In this document: positions 18,180 to 26,879 of the stretch, piece by piece
Numbering within the stretch: position 1 is the first letter of the stretch
How the letters are laid out: each line of letters opens with the position of its first letter
Assembly (NCBI GenBank): GCA_963818855.1
Contig: CAWFUH010000008.1
Coordinates: 310,001-374,000 of the forward strand
From: Bog-159 sp963818855
Lineage (GTDB): Bacteria > Acidobacteriota > Terriglobia > Bryobacterales > Bryobacteraceae
Length of the DNA: 64,000 bases
Reading direction: 5' to 3'
Made by a program: the position numbers and the translations under genes
The notes under the pieces: generated by a model
Told to the model about the DNA's origin: nothing
The model's database searches: none
What the model saw: the letters and a program-made list of their open reading frames with translations, nothing else

Positions 18180-18479
18180 CAGCTACCTGACGGCCCGCTG
18201 CGGGCTCTCTGATAGCGTCAAGTTCCAGATGAAGCCGGGGCTGAGGTCGACTCCAGTCACCTTACACGAAGGTGGCGGCGAGATGGCGCGCGCCCAGCGG
18301 AGTTGGCTAATTCGGCGGTGGCGAGGATGCCTCGGGTATGGAACTGGCCGAGTGGAGCGAGTTGAGCGACGGTCTACGTCTGCCTTTCGGGCGTGATCGT
18401 CGCGAGCGCCGACTTGATCCGGTTGGTGAGGGCCGGTGGCGCTATAGTGAACGCGCACCTTGCTTGCGATATCGGTCAT
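18180..18479 (-). pseudogene. Class I SAM methyltransferase remnant with internal inversion
   Basis: Decayed N-terminal half of a UbiE-like methyltransferase. On the minus strand from 18479 the frame starts MTDIASKVRVHYSATG, shifts to NRIKSALATITPERQT, then TVAQLAPLGQFHTRGI and LATAELANSAG. It then lacks the expected SAM-binding glycine loop and resumes as CKVTGVDLSPGF. The next expected segment (AASYLTARCGLSDSVKFQ) is encoded on the plus strand at about 18183-18229, so a small piece has been flipped in place. At least two frameshifts, one deletion and one inversion make this non-functional. Confidence 0.65.
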
Positions 18480-18525
18480 AACGGTTCTCCAGGCAATGTC
18501 GTTGACTACGGGTGGCTGGTCTGAT

Positions 18526-19050
18526 CTAAGTTGCCGCGGCATCGGTGGCGAGGGCCCGATCCGCCTTGGGCCGAGGACGCACCAGCCAATATAAAGCGAC
18601 GGAGTGCGTGATCATCAGCACAGGCACGTAGATGATCACGATCGCATAGGTGGAACCCAGCTGCCCAGCCATCGCAGGAAGGCCGGCCCGGATGGCGTGG
18701 TAATAGTCGAGGATGATATCGCCTGCCCCTACGAGATTGAAGGCGACAACGAACAACCAAAAGAGTGGACGCGACCTTACCGTGAGCAGCGCCAGCATGG
18801 CCAGCACTCCAGTCGCAAAGTCGCCGTAGGCGGCGAAGGTGGCAAAGCCAGCGGGCAAATGAGGGCCTACGACGCCTGAAAGGATAAAGACGAGCCCGAA
18901 GAAGCGGAAGCTATGCAGAGTCGCGATGGCGCGGTGCGCTTCGAACCTGTCCATCGACCTGAGTCTGGGTAGGATGTACACGCTGAAGCAAAGCAGCCAC
19001 GCGACATAACCTAAAGCGAGATGTATTGGGAAGAGAGTCTCCGGCGACAT
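18526..19050 (-). CDS. Integral membrane protein of unknown function
   Basis: A 174-residue protein with about four to five hydrophobic helices, starting MSPETLFPIHLALGYVAWLL and ending in a short charged tail. It is divergent from a TetR regulator across 116 bases that contain an 18-bp palindrome near its own start. The usual inference is that the regulator represses this gene. Length and helix layout fit small DoxX-like or hypothetical four-helix membrane proteins, but no signature is present to decide. Confidence 0.65.
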   Translation of the reverse strand: MSPETLFPIHLALGYVAWLLCFSVYILPRLRSMDRFEAHRAIATLHSFRFFGLVFILSGVVGPHLPAGFATFAAYGDFATGVLAMLALLTVRSRPLFWLFVVAFNLVGAGDIILDYYHAIRAGLPAMAGQLGSTYAIVIIYVPVLMITHSVALYWLVRPRPKADRALATDAAAT

Positions 19051-19062
19051 ATGATCTCCTGC

Positions 19063-19080
19063 GCGTATAGGATTATACGC
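19063..19080. promoter_or_regulatory. Putative TetR operator palindrome
   Basis: GCGTATA-GGAT-TATACGC is a perfect inverted repeat with 7-base arms. It lies 13-30 bases upstream of the membrane-protein start and within the divergent TetR intergenic region, the usual place for an autoregulated TetR operator. Confidence 0.6.
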
Positions 19081-19166
19081 ATCATCCTACGGATTCAGAA
19101 TTTTTCCGAACGGGGACCACCGGACGGTTGCACCGTGAGATGATCGCCAGCATCCTATAATGAGCC

Positions 19167-19742
19167 ATGCGATACCGGCCAGAGCACAAAGGTGAAATCC
19201 ATCAGAAGATTGTGGAAGACGCCGCGCGGCGCGTTCGCGCCGAAGGCATCACCGGCGCCGCGGTTTCAGCCGTTATGCGGGACGCCGGCCTGACTCACGG
19301 AGGCTTTTACAAACATTTCGGAAACAAGGACCAGCTGCTCATGGAGTCCCTGAGCGAGGCTTTCCGCCAAATGGGCGACCGTCTGGCTGACGCTGGAGAA
19401 CAGTCCCAACCGGGGACGGCGTGGAAAGCGATTGTGAAGGCCTACCTGAGCCCGGAACATTGTGATCAACCCGAGTGCGGGTGCCCGATGGCGGCACTTG
19501 CGCCCGAGTTGGCGCGGGCCGACAAGGCGATGAAGGTCCCGATTCTTGGGGAACTGATCAAATACAAGAGTCGAATGCTTCCGTTGATGCCGGGCCGACG
19601 GGCCGCCGACAAAGAGCGCGCATTCTTTGCGATATTTTCAACGATGATCGGGGCAATTGCAATCGCCCGAATACTACCAGATCAGGCGGCACGAGCGAAA
19701 GTGCTCGCGAGCGCACGCGACTTTCTATTGCGCAGCTTCTGA
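19167..19742 (+). CDS. TetR/AcrR-family transcriptional regulator
   Basis: A 191-residue DNA-binding repressor. The N-terminal helix-turn-helix (about residues 12-60) reads IVEDAARRVRAEGITG, then the recognition region GLTHGGFYKHFGNKDQLL, the classic TetR signature. The C-terminal ligand domain contains a Cys pair (CDQPECGCPM), seen in the TetR_C group that responds to electrophiles or quaternary compounds. The gene is divergent from the 18526-19050 membrane protein. TATAAT at 19156-19161 lies very close to the ATG, which would fit a short-leader or leaderless transcript. Confidence 0.9.
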   Translation: MRYRPEHKGEIHQKIVEDAARRVRAEGITGAAVSAVMRDAGLTHGGFYKHFGNKDQLLMESLSEAFRQMGDRLADAGEQSQPGTAWKAIVKAYLSPEHCDQPECGCPMAALAPELARADKAMKVPILGELIKYKSRMLPLMPGRRAADKERAFFAIFSTMIGAIAIARILPDQAARAKVLASARDFLLRSF

Positions 19743-19921
19743 AGGCCGGTGAGATTCACTACATGGTCCTACCTAGCCTGCCTCTTGGCGCTTGTCATGG
19801 CTAGCCCATGGCCACGGTCCATGCCATCCGTTTGGCGATTCATGTCGCTGAAAGTTCCCGCGCTCGAGACTCTGCAACACGGCGTTCTGGTAAGTATGCA
19901 TTCGGGCCGCGGCGCCGCATT

Positions 19922-19969
19922 GGCGACAGGGCGCCTGCGAGGCCGTGCGTAGCCTGCGAGCCTGCCCCT
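19922..19969. repeat. Degenerate hairpin-repeat copy
   Basis: GGCGACAG...CTGCCCC arms with partly complementary GGCGCCT and AGCCTGCGAGCC segments. It resembles the 15634 copy but is eroded. It sits between the convergent TetR and oxidoreductase genes. Confidence 0.4.
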
Positions 19970-19972
19970 ACC

Positions 19973-21274
19973 TTATGCGATGAGGTCTTTGGCGAAATCC
20001 CAAGCCACCACACGGCGCTCACTGGCGGAGAGATTGATCATGTGGGCGCAGGCGGCGGCGTGGTGGCCGGCCACTTCATTTTCCCAGTAGGGCTGGCGCG
20101 AACGAACAGAATCGAAGAAATGGCCAAAATGCGCCACGGTCGGCTCGGGGCCTTCATCCTTGAAATGCTCCGGCTCTTTGCGGGGGCGTTTAGCCGGTTC
20201 CACCTCGGTGGCTATCACCTTGGCATCCTTGTAATAGGAGTCCTCGAGCGGCTGCGCCCACGCGTCCACGATCCAGCGGTTATCCTCAATCGCGTTTTCC
20301 GGATAGAACGCCAGGCCGTCGGCGCCGATGGTGATGCTGCCTTCCGTGCCCAGCATCTTGAACGATGCTTCGGCGTTCAGCTCATTGTTGAACGACGAAC
20401 TCAGATTCACGGTGAACCCTTCGGGGTACTCCAGAATGGCGTTGAGCGTATCGGGGACATCGCGGCTCTCCTTCCACCGGTACAACTCGCCCATAGCCAC
20501 CACGCGCGCAGGCATCTTGGCATCCATCAGGAAGTGGATGGCAGTGCACAGGTGCACGAAAAGATCGGTAGCGATGCCGCCCGAGTATTCCTGGTAGCAG
20601 CGCCAGCGGAAGAAACGCTCCGGACTGAAGGGGCGCTGCGACTGCGGCCCGCGGAACATTTCCCAATTTACGGTCTCCGGTGAGGCGTCCGGCGGAATCG
20701 GATAAATCCACGCGCCGGATGCGGTATTGCGGTTGATGGCCGCGTGGATCATGGTGATGCGTCCGAGTTTTCCGGCCCGAATCATTTCTTTGGCTTTACG
20801 TTCCGGGTCGGAACTGGGGCCCTGGCTGCCCACCTGCACGATGCGCTGGCCGGCAGCGGCCGCGGCCATGATCTCCAGACCTTCGGGTGCGGTGTAGGTC
20901 AGCGGTTTTTCGCAGTAGACGTCCTTGCCGGCGCGCAGGGCGTCCACGACCACCAGCTTGTGCAGATGGTCGGGAACGGCCACCACCACCGCGTCGATGG
21001 ATTTTTCCTCCAGCAGCTCATGATGCGTAGGGTAAATTTTGGCTGGTCCGCCCTTGACCCGGGTTTGGGCGCGTTCGAGGCGGCCCTTATAGGCGTCCAC
21101 CAGCGCCACGATCTGGGCCTGTGGATGCTGCTGGAGCGCGTCCATCAGCTCCTGCCCGCGCGCGCCGGTGCCGATCACGCCGACGGTGATGCGGTCGCTG
21201 GGAGCGGGACGCGCGGCGGGCGTTGCCGCAAGCAGGGCGCCGGCTTGCAATAATGTCCGGCGGGTGATTTGCAT
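19973..21274 (-). CDS. Tat-exported Gfo/Idh/MocA-family oxidoreductase
   Basis: NAD(P)-dependent sugar-type dehydrogenase of 433 residues. ATG 21274 gives a twin-arginine signal (QITRRTLLQAGALLAATPAA), so the enzyme folds before export to the periplasm. A Rossmann motif GVIGTGARG follows, then the EKPL motif (CEKPLTYTA) that binds the nicotinamide side, and a C-terminal alpha/beta domain. A purine-rich GGAG lies upstream of the chosen start, and the longer open frame upstream lacks family resemblance. Such Tat-signalled members are numerous in Acidobacteria and Planctomycetes and act on polysaccharide-derived sugars. The exact substrate is unknown. Confidence 0.88.
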   Translation of the reverse strand: MQITRRTLLQAGALLAATPAARPAPSDRITVGVIGTGARGQELMDALQQHPQAQIVALVDAYKGRLERAQTRVKGGPAKIYPTHHELLEEKSIDAVVVAVPDHLHKLVVVDALRAGKDVYCEKPLTYTAPEGLEIMAAAAAGQRIVQVGSQGPSSDPERKAKEMIRAGKLGRITMIHAAINRNTASGAWIYPIPPDASPETVNWEMFRGPQSQRPFSPERFFRWRCYQEYSGGIATDLFVHLCTAIHFLMDAKMPARVVAMGELYRWKESRDVPDTLNAILEYPEGFTVNLSSSFNNELNAEASFKMLGTEGSITIGADGLAFYPENAIEDNRWIVDAWAQPLEDSYYKDAKVIATEVEPAKRPRKEPEHFKDEGPEPTVAHFGHFFDSVRSRQPYWENEVAGHHAAACAHMINLSASERRVVAWDFAKDLIA

Positions 21275-21318
21275 ATGGTGAGGGTCTCCAGGAGGATTAT
21301 AACTTCGATTAACTTCGA

Positions 21319-22695
21319 TCAAATACGGGGTACAGGTACCTCCGCCGGGACCAGCGCCTGCGCCACGCGCAAGATGAGGGCTTCGCCGAAGGGAGGGCCC
21401 ACGATCTGCAGGCCGATGGGCAGGCCGTGGTGGTCTGCGCCGCAGGGAATCGAAAGAGCCGGCAGGCCCAACAGGTTGATAGCGCGCACCAGCCGGGTGG
21501 ACGCGAGGCGCACGTCCTGACTCTCGCCGCCAACCGTAACTGTGGTTTCGCCGATGCGCGGCGCTGTGATCGGGGTGGTGGGCGTGAACAGACAATCCAC
21601 GCGCGACCACAGGGCGGCGAACTCGCGCTGCATACTGCGGCGCAGGCGCTGCGCGTTGATGTAATCGGTGGCCGGGACCAGGCGGCCTTGATCGAGTAAA
21701 GCGAGCACGTCGGCGCCGAATCGATCGCGCTGGTGGAGGTACGGTTCGAGCACGGCGGAAGCCTCCGCCAGCAGGATGAGGCGCGCCACGGTATTGATGG
21801 CGTCGATATCCGGCATGCGCAGGGGGACGATCTTTGCACCGCGCTCCGCAGCCGTGTGGAAAGCGGCGCGCACGGCGGTATCCACTTCGGCATCCAGGCG
21901 CTCGAAATAGTAATTCTCGGGCATACCGATGCGCAGGCCGTCGAGCGAAGGCTCGATATTCGGCACGTAGTTTTCAACCGGGCGATGGGAAGAGCTTTCG
22001 TCGCGCGGATCGTAGCCGGCGATCACATTGAGTACAGCGCCCGCATCGCGGACGGAGTTGGTGAGCGGTCCCATGTGATCGAGCGAGTAACCGAGCGGCA
22101 TAGCGCCATACCGGCTGACGCGGCCGTAGGTTGGCTTCAATCCCACGACTCCGCAATAGGATGCGGGGATGCGAATCGAACCGCCGGTGTCGCTGCCCAT
22201 GGCCATCGCGACCATACCGCTGGCCACGGCCGCGCCCGATCCGCCGCTGGAGCCGCCGGGAATACGGTCGCGGTCCCACGGATTGCGGACGGCGCCGAAG
22301 TGCGGATTGCTGGAGGTGATGCCGTAGGCCAGTTCGTGCATCCCGGTCTTGCCGATGAGCACGGCCCCGCCCGCGCGCAACGATTCGACGACGGCGGCAT
22401 CGTGATCGGGCACATGATCCTCGAACAACCTGGAGCCGCCCGTGGTGCGCACGCCCTTGGTGAAAAACAGATCCTTGACCGCGATGGGGATGCCGTGCAG
22501 CGGCCCGCGGCCTTCGCCGCGCGCCAGTTCTTCGTCAGCCTGCCTGGCTCGTTCGCGCGCGGCATCGGTCATCACGGTTTGCATGGCGTTGGTTGCGGGA
22601 TTGAGCCGCTCGATACGCTCGAGCGCGGCGGCTGTCAGCTCCGCGGAAGATATTTCGCGCCGGCGCAAGGCGGCGGCGGTTTCAAGTATGGTCAC
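21319..22695 (-). CDS. Amidase signature family hydrolase (GatA/AtzE-like)
   Basis: A 458-residue Ser-cisSer-Lys amidase. K74 (AVKDLF), S149 (GGSSGGSG) and nucleophile S173 (GSDTGGSIRIPA) are spaced exactly as in GatA. The gene starts at 22695 and overlaps by four bases a 68-codon gene whose product resembles the GatC/AtzG small subunit. This suggests an AtzE-AtzG-type heteromeric amidohydrolase rather than tRNA amidotransferase, because no gatB is linked. The substrate is unknown; possible ones are carboxybiuret-like, acylamide or allophanate-like compounds. Confidence 0.88.
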   Translation of the reverse strand: MTILETAAALRRREISSAELTAAALERIERLNPATNAMQTVMTDAARERARQADEELARGEGRGPLHGIPIAVKDLFFTKGVRTTGGSRLFEDHVPDHDAAVVESLRAGGAVLIGKTGMHELAYGITSSNPHFGAVRNPWDRDRIPGGSSGGSGAAVASGMVAMAMGSDTGGSIRIPASYCGVVGLKPTYGRVSRYGAMPLGYSLDHMGPLTNSVRDAGAVLNVIAGYDPRDESSSHRPVENYVPNIEPSLDGLRIGMPENYYFERLDAEVDTAVRAAFHTAAERGAKIVPLRMPDIDAINTVARLILLAEASAVLEPYLHQRDRFGADVLALLDQGRLVPATDYINAQRLRRSMQREFAALWSRVDCLFTPTTPITAPRIGETTVTVGGESQDVRLASTRLVRAINLLGLPALSIPCGADHHGLPIGLQIVGPPFGEALILRVAQALVPAEVPVPRI

Positions 22696-22898
22696 CCGGC
22701 ATCCTCCCCCTCGGCTGTCAGGGCAGCGTGGAAAATAAGAGCCGGCTCGGTCTCGGGTGGCAAGGCGCGCACCAGCGGCCGGAAGTTCGCTTCCAGAACT
22801 TCGAGCGATTGCGCGATGCGCTCCAATTCGGTGTCGAGAATAGCCAATCCGTTAGCGCGTGCCAGCTTCTTCCAATCCTTTTTCGAAACGGCGCTCAT
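22692..22898 (-). CDS. AtzG/GatC-like small subunit
   Basis: A 68-residue mostly helical protein (KLARANGLAILDTELERIA; LEVLEANFRPL) with the length and layout of AtzG-like subunits that wrap around amidase partners. It overlaps the amidase start by four bases and the preceding YihY gene by 47 bases, so all three may be one operon. Assignment rests on size, helical pattern and position; no catalytic residues are expected. Confidence 0.6.
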   Translation of the reverse strand: MSAVSKKDWKKLARANGLAILDTELERIAQSLEVLEANFRPLVRALPPETEPALIFHAALTAEGEDAG

Positions 22899-23733
22899 TT
22901 TGACTCTCCAGGTGGGCCGCCCATTGCGCGGCGGCCAGAACGATCATGGCGGAGGCGAAGCCCCATAGGAGGATGGTAACGGAGTTGCGAAAGACCCCGT
23001 ACTCGCGCTCCAGCTTCAGGTGCAGCAGCGGCCAGATCAGCAGGAATATATATTTCATGCCTTCGAGGACCAGGCCCGCCAGAATCGCTACGGGGGCCAC
23101 GCGGCCGGCCGGAATGCGGCGATTCGGCAAGATCCAATAGATCAGGAACAATATCACGATGCTGATGGGAATGGCCGCGGCTTTGAAGATCAGCAGTTTG
23201 ATCCACAACTCCAGCTGCCCGTGCGTAGCGCTGAGGCCACGCACCCACGGGACGTCCATGCCGGTCAGCATCAGCGACAGGAGGGCCAGGCCGCCGCAAA
23301 GGAAGATCATGCCGAGGCTGACCAGTTGGTTGCGGAGGTACGAGCGGTTGGTGGTGACTCCCCATGCGCGGTTGAGAGCGACCTCCAGCGGTTCGAAGAT
23401 CCCGTTGGCGCTAACCAGCAGCAGCAACATGGCGACGGGTTGAAACGTGCCGCGCAAGGGCAGATTGCGCTTCAGAAAAGCACCCAGATCGCCCGGCAGG
23501 TAGTCGTTCATGGCCAGGTAGATAGTGTCCACGGCGGCCGGCCAGCGCAGCACGTCGCGGCAGAAGGAGAGCATCACGTTCAGGAAGGGATAGAACGAAA
23601 GCAGGAGGCTGGCGGCCACGGCCAGCGCATAGACATGCACCTCCGTCTGCATGCAGTACCGCAGCGTGGGACGCCAGGCGTCTACGGCGCGGGACCAGCG
23701 GCTGGGGGTCGCGGGGGAGAAGAGAGTGGCCAA
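22852..23733 (-). CDS. YihY/virulence factor BrkB family membrane protein
   Basis: A 293-residue inner-membrane protein with about six hydrophobic segments. The N-terminal pattern of a helix with SFYPFLNVML, then LPLRGTFQP, and the central NGIFEPLEVALNRAWGV are characteristic of the YihY/BrkB (formerly RNase BN) family, whose function is not settled. The C-terminus is polar and its gene end overlaps the AtzG-like gene. Upstream lies the group II intron and then glnD on the same strand. Confidence 0.85.
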   Translation of the reverse strand: MATLFSPATPSRWSRAVDAWRPTLRYCMQTEVHVYALAVAASLLLSFYPFLNVMLSFCRDVLRWPAAVDTIYLAMNDYLPGDLGAFLKRNLPLRGTFQPVAMLLLLVSANGIFEPLEVALNRAWGVTTNRSYLRNQLVSLGMIFLCGGLALLSLMLTGMDVPWVRGLSATHGQLELWIKLLIFKAAAIPISIVILFLIYWILPNRRIPAGRVAPVAILAGLVLEGMKYIFLLIWPLLHLKLEREYGVFRNSVTILLWGFASAMIVLAAAQWAAHLESQNERRFEKGLEEAGTR

Positions 23734-23825
23734 AACATTAGCTTACGATGAAAGCCGGGCGTCGGGCAGGACTCCAGTTGACCGGCAGGCGAAGGGCGGG
23801 TCCTGGAGAACTCGCGCAGGGTAGA

Positions 23826-24393
23826 GTCGAGGATGGGGGCGGGTACTGACCCAACCGGTCGCCCCGTTTTCCATCCCCGCTCAAACCGGACGTGCCCATT
23901 TCAGGCATCCGGCTTTCCGACTGGCTCATCGTAGACTCACGTACGCGCGACCCGTGGCCCTTGGAGCCGAAGTACCCCAAGGGGCCATACACCCGTTCCG
24001 CCGGGGGCTTGCCTTGCGAGGACACCTGGTGCCGCCACCCCGGGCCTCCCTACGGATCGCAGACTACCTTCTCGGCATGCTGTGCTCACTACCCTGGCCC
24101 CATCCGCACCGATGGTTTTCGGTTTGCGCGTTCCGGCGCCGGCTTCTCCGGATGGACGCGGCCTTCCCCGCTCTAGCGCCGGGTCGGCGTCCACATTGGG
24201 TCTTTCGAGGCCTGCTCGAGCTTCACACGCGTTATGGCCTCCGCAGTTGCTCGCCCACCTTTCCATGGACTTTGTCGCGAGATTCCGACCCGGCCAGTTT
24301 CCCAACCGAGCCGCTCGCCAGCTATCGGATCTAACCATCAACTATTCGAAATGGTCCTTCCTCCACTGGTGATCTGCCCCTTTTAGGGCACAC
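23826..24393 (-). mobile_element. ORF-less group II intron (or eroded remnant)
   Basis: On the minus strand the element begins GTGTG (24393-24389), the group II 5' consensus GUGYG, 20 bases after the glnD stop. It ends about 570 bases later with a domain V-like hairpin (23883-23915) and a domain VI-like hairpin whose base pairs GGGGATGG with CCATCCTC. No reverse transcriptase or maturase is encoded; the only frame (23937-24341) is not RT-like. Exact ends and exon-binding sites could not be set. It sits between glnD and the yihY gene. The region could also be a fragment that lost the RT from domain IV. Confidence 0.6.
23883..23915 (-). ncRNA. Group II intron domain V hairpin
   Basis: Minus-strand AAGCCGGA pairs with TCCGGTTT. 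Above an asymmetric bulge, TGCCT pairs with GGGCA closing a GAAAT loop. The AGC catalytic triad is present at the 5' side and the ACG-type bulge at the 3' side. Shape and size match domain V; only the loop is one base longer than the usual GAAA. Confidence 0.65.
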
Positions 24394-24413
24394 AATGGAG
24401 CCTCCCCACAACT

Positions 24414-26825
24414 TCATCCACCGCAGGCCCTTCGCAAGCGGCCGCCCAACTTCTCCAATTGCGCGCTCTCGGGCTTACGCCCGCCCGCAGTAACGTAAAA
24501 TACATCGATCGCTTTGTGCGCCTCGGTATCGATCAGCACCACTTCGATATTGCAGCCTTCGGCCGATATGGCGGCCGCCAGATCGTAGAGCAGGCCCGGC
24601 CGGTCCTGGGCCACGATCTCGATCAGCGTGGCGGTATCCGAAGCATCCGGATTGAACGACACAGTCGGGTGCACCTGCGAATCGCGGCTGGGCGGCGCGG
24701 GCTTCGCACGGTTCTGCAAAAGCTGCCGCACGTCCACCCGCCCCAGCACCACCCGCTCCACAGTTATGCGCAGGCGGTCGATCTCGGTGGGGTTCAGCTC
24801 CAGCGCGCGCAGCGGATCGGCAAACGTGAAGGTATCCAGCACGGTTCCCTGGCTATTGGAAAATGCCTCCGCCTTCAGGATGTTCATGCCGAAGCTGGAG
24901 AGCGTGCCGGCTACCGAAGCGAACAGGAATGGCTTGTCGCCGGTTACCAGCGTCAACCGCCAGGCAGCTTCCACTTTTTCCAGCGCCACGGCCACCCCGC
25001 GCTCCCGGAACACTCCGTCCAGCCGCAAGTGCGCCTCGATCTCCTCGGCCGTGTGGGTGCGCGCGTAGCGCATGGGCAGACCGGCCAGGAACGCGCGTTT
25101 TTCGGGCGCTCCCGCAGCCGGGCCGGGGATGCGGTCGCTGGCCAGCTCGCGCGTGAGTTCGTTATACGTGATCAGGTAAAGCTGCCAGAGCACCTCGGCG
25201 CGCCAGGGTGTCATGGCGGACGGATTGACGGCGCTGATATCGGCGTAAGTCATCAATGTGAGCGCCTTGAGGCGTTCCACGGTTTCCACGCGCTCGGCCA
25301 TGAGGCGGGCCGTGGCCGGGTCCTGCAGATCGCGTGCGTTCATTACCGCGGACATCTCCAGGTGCCGCGCGATCAGAAAGCCCGCCAGCTCGCGCTCGGG
25401 CCGCGGCATGCCGATACGCTCCAGCGCCGGGGCGGCCGCTTTGGCCGAGGCCTCCGCATGCAGCCCATTGGCAGCGCCTTTGCCCACATCGTGAAAAAGC
25501 AGCGCGGAGAGCAGCAGTGCGGGATCTTCCATCTCCGACAGCAGGTCGGTGTATCGCTTCACGCCCGGATCGCGTGCGCCGCGCAAGCCTGCCAGAATCT
25601 GCAATGTGACCAGGGTGTGCTCGTCCACGGTGTAGCGGTGGTAGAAATCGCGAATGACCAGGCATTCGATTTGCGCCATTTCGGGGAAGACGGCGCGCAG
25701 CACGCCCGTTTCGTGCATGCCGCGGACGGCTTCGGCGGCGTAGGGCAGCGAAAGGATCTCTTTGATCTGCGGCCAGATCGGGCGCGGCGTGGCAAACCAT
25801 TCTTCCAACTGCGGCGCCAGCGCAGCCAGGCGCTGCTCGGCCTCGCTGGAGGGGCGGATGCCGTGCCGCGCGACGAATTGAAACAGGCGCAGCGCCAATT
25901 CCGGGTCGGCCGCCAGCGCGTGCGGTGCGCGCAAGTGTACGCGCTCGCGCGATACGCTGAAATCGGCATTCGAAAGCCGCGTGCGCCAGTCTTTGAATTG
26001 CGTAAACAGCGAGCTCGATTGCGCCTCACTGGATTCCAGTTCGCGCACCGCGGCGCGATACAGGTCGCGCGCATGCAGGAAATAATCGCGCATCCACTGA
26101 GCCGCGCCGGGGGAACCAAAGTATTCCGCGGCCTGCTCCTGCGCGTCGAACGTGAGTGCGTTGTTATCGCGCCCGGAGAGCGAATGCAGGTAACAGCGCA
26201 AGCGCGCCAGGAAGAGAAAGGCCGGCTCGATGGGCGGGACCTCCACGGCGCGAATGTGGGCCAGCCAGCGCACCAGTTGGTAATCGCGCAGGCCGCCCGG
26301 GGTATCCTTGATGTTCGGTTCCAGGTGATAGTAAGTGTTCTGATATTTCTGATGGCGCTCGCGGGTGAGACGCGTAAGGTTGCGCATCAAAGGGTCGCGC
26401 TGGGCGTGCAGAAAGCGCGGCAGCCTTTCGGAGAATCGCGCATAGAGGGCGCGGTCGCCGGCCAGATAACGCTGATCCAGCAGGCTCACGTTCAGCTCGA
26501 TGTTCTGGTCGTGAATTTCGGCGCATTCTTCCGGCGTACGAACCGAATGGCTCAGCCGCAGGCCGGCATCCCAAAGGGACTGGATGAACGCGGATATGGC
26601 TTCGGGAGCGTCCTGTGCCCGGCGGCCGTTATCCACCAGCAGCAGTAGATCCACGTCGGAGTAGGGAAACAGGTGACGGCGGCCATAGCCGCCTACCGCG
26701 AGCAGGGCGAGTCCGGCGGGGAAGACCGGCCACAACCGCTCGCCGGAGGAGCGCTCCACCATGCCGTCCACCAGCGCAGTGCGCTCCGCAAGGGCTCGGA
26801 TGGGGTCCTGGCAAGGCAGCGTCAC
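24414..26825 (-). CDS. glnD: Bifunctional uridylyltransferase/uridylyl-removing enzyme
   Basis: Nitrogen sensor that adds or removes UMP on PII according to glutamine. The 803 residues contain, in order: a nucleotidyltransferase domain with GGYGRRHLFPYSDVDLLLL (45-63, metal-binding Asp pair in DVD), a GlnD linker domain with DTPGGLRDYQLVRW, an HD hydrolase domain (LLFHDVGKG, near residue 440) for UMP removal, and two C-terminal ACT domains (LVTGDKPFLFASVAG; IVAQDRPGLLYDLAAAI) that bind glutamine. All key motifs are intact. It is the last gene of amtB-glnB-glnD and is followed 20 bases later by the group II intron. Confidence 0.95.
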   Translation of the reverse strand: MTLPCQDPIRALAERTALVDGMVERSSGERLWPVFPAGLALLAVGGYGRRHLFPYSDVDLLLLVDNGRRAQDAPEAISAFIQSLWDAGLRLSHSVRTPEECAEIHDQNIELNVSLLDQRYLAGDRALYARFSERLPRFLHAQRDPLMRNLTRLTRERHQKYQNTYYHLEPNIKDTPGGLRDYQLVRWLAHIRAVEVPPIEPAFLFLARLRCYLHSLSGRDNNALTFDAQEQAAEYFGSPGAAQWMRDYFLHARDLYRAAVRELESSEAQSSSLFTQFKDWRTRLSNADFSVSRERVHLRAPHALAADPELALRLFQFVARHGIRPSSEAEQRLAALAPQLEEWFATPRPIWPQIKEILSLPYAAEAVRGMHETGVLRAVFPEMAQIECLVIRDFYHRYTVDEHTLVTLQILAGLRGARDPGVKRYTDLLSEMEDPALLLSALLFHDVGKGAANGLHAEASAKAAAPALERIGMPRPERELAGFLIARHLEMSAVMNARDLQDPATARLMAERVETVERLKALTLMTYADISAVNPSAMTPWRAEVLWQLYLITYNELTRELASDRIPGPAAGAPEKRAFLAGLPMRYARTHTAEEIEAHLRLDGVFRERGVAVALEKVEAAWRLTLVTGDKPFLFASVAGTLSSFGMNILKAEAFSNSQGTVLDTFTFADPLRALELNPTEIDRLRITVERVVLGRVDVRQLLQNRAKPAPPSRDSQVHPTVSFNPDASDTATLIEIVAQDRPGLLYDLAAAISAEGCNIEVVLIDTEAHKAIDVFYVTAGGRKPESAQLEKLGGRLRRACGG

Positions 26826-26879
26826 TTAGTTTTCCGTTTTAGAAATGCGGCTTGGGCGGCCTAAGAGCCTGCCCCGCAG

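Noticed and set aside
19973..21610. Extended 545-codon version of the Tat oxidoreductase
   Set aside because: The first 112 codons overlap the amidase gene in another frame and hide a perfect twin-arginine signal at 21274.
21319..22898. GatCA of the tRNA-dependent amidotransferase
   Set aside because: No gatB is present and the small subunit fits AtzG-like proteins better; generic amidase preferred.
23937..24341. 134-codon minus-strand frame inside the intron
   Set aside because: No reverse transcriptase motif (no YADD or similar) and Arg/Gly/Pro-rich composition; treated as structured RNA.
24459..26648. 729-codon open frame on the plus strand over glnD
   Set aside because: It lies antisense to an intact glnD with all motifs; composition is His/Arg/Gln-rich as in GC-rich shadow frames, and no domain is recognisable.
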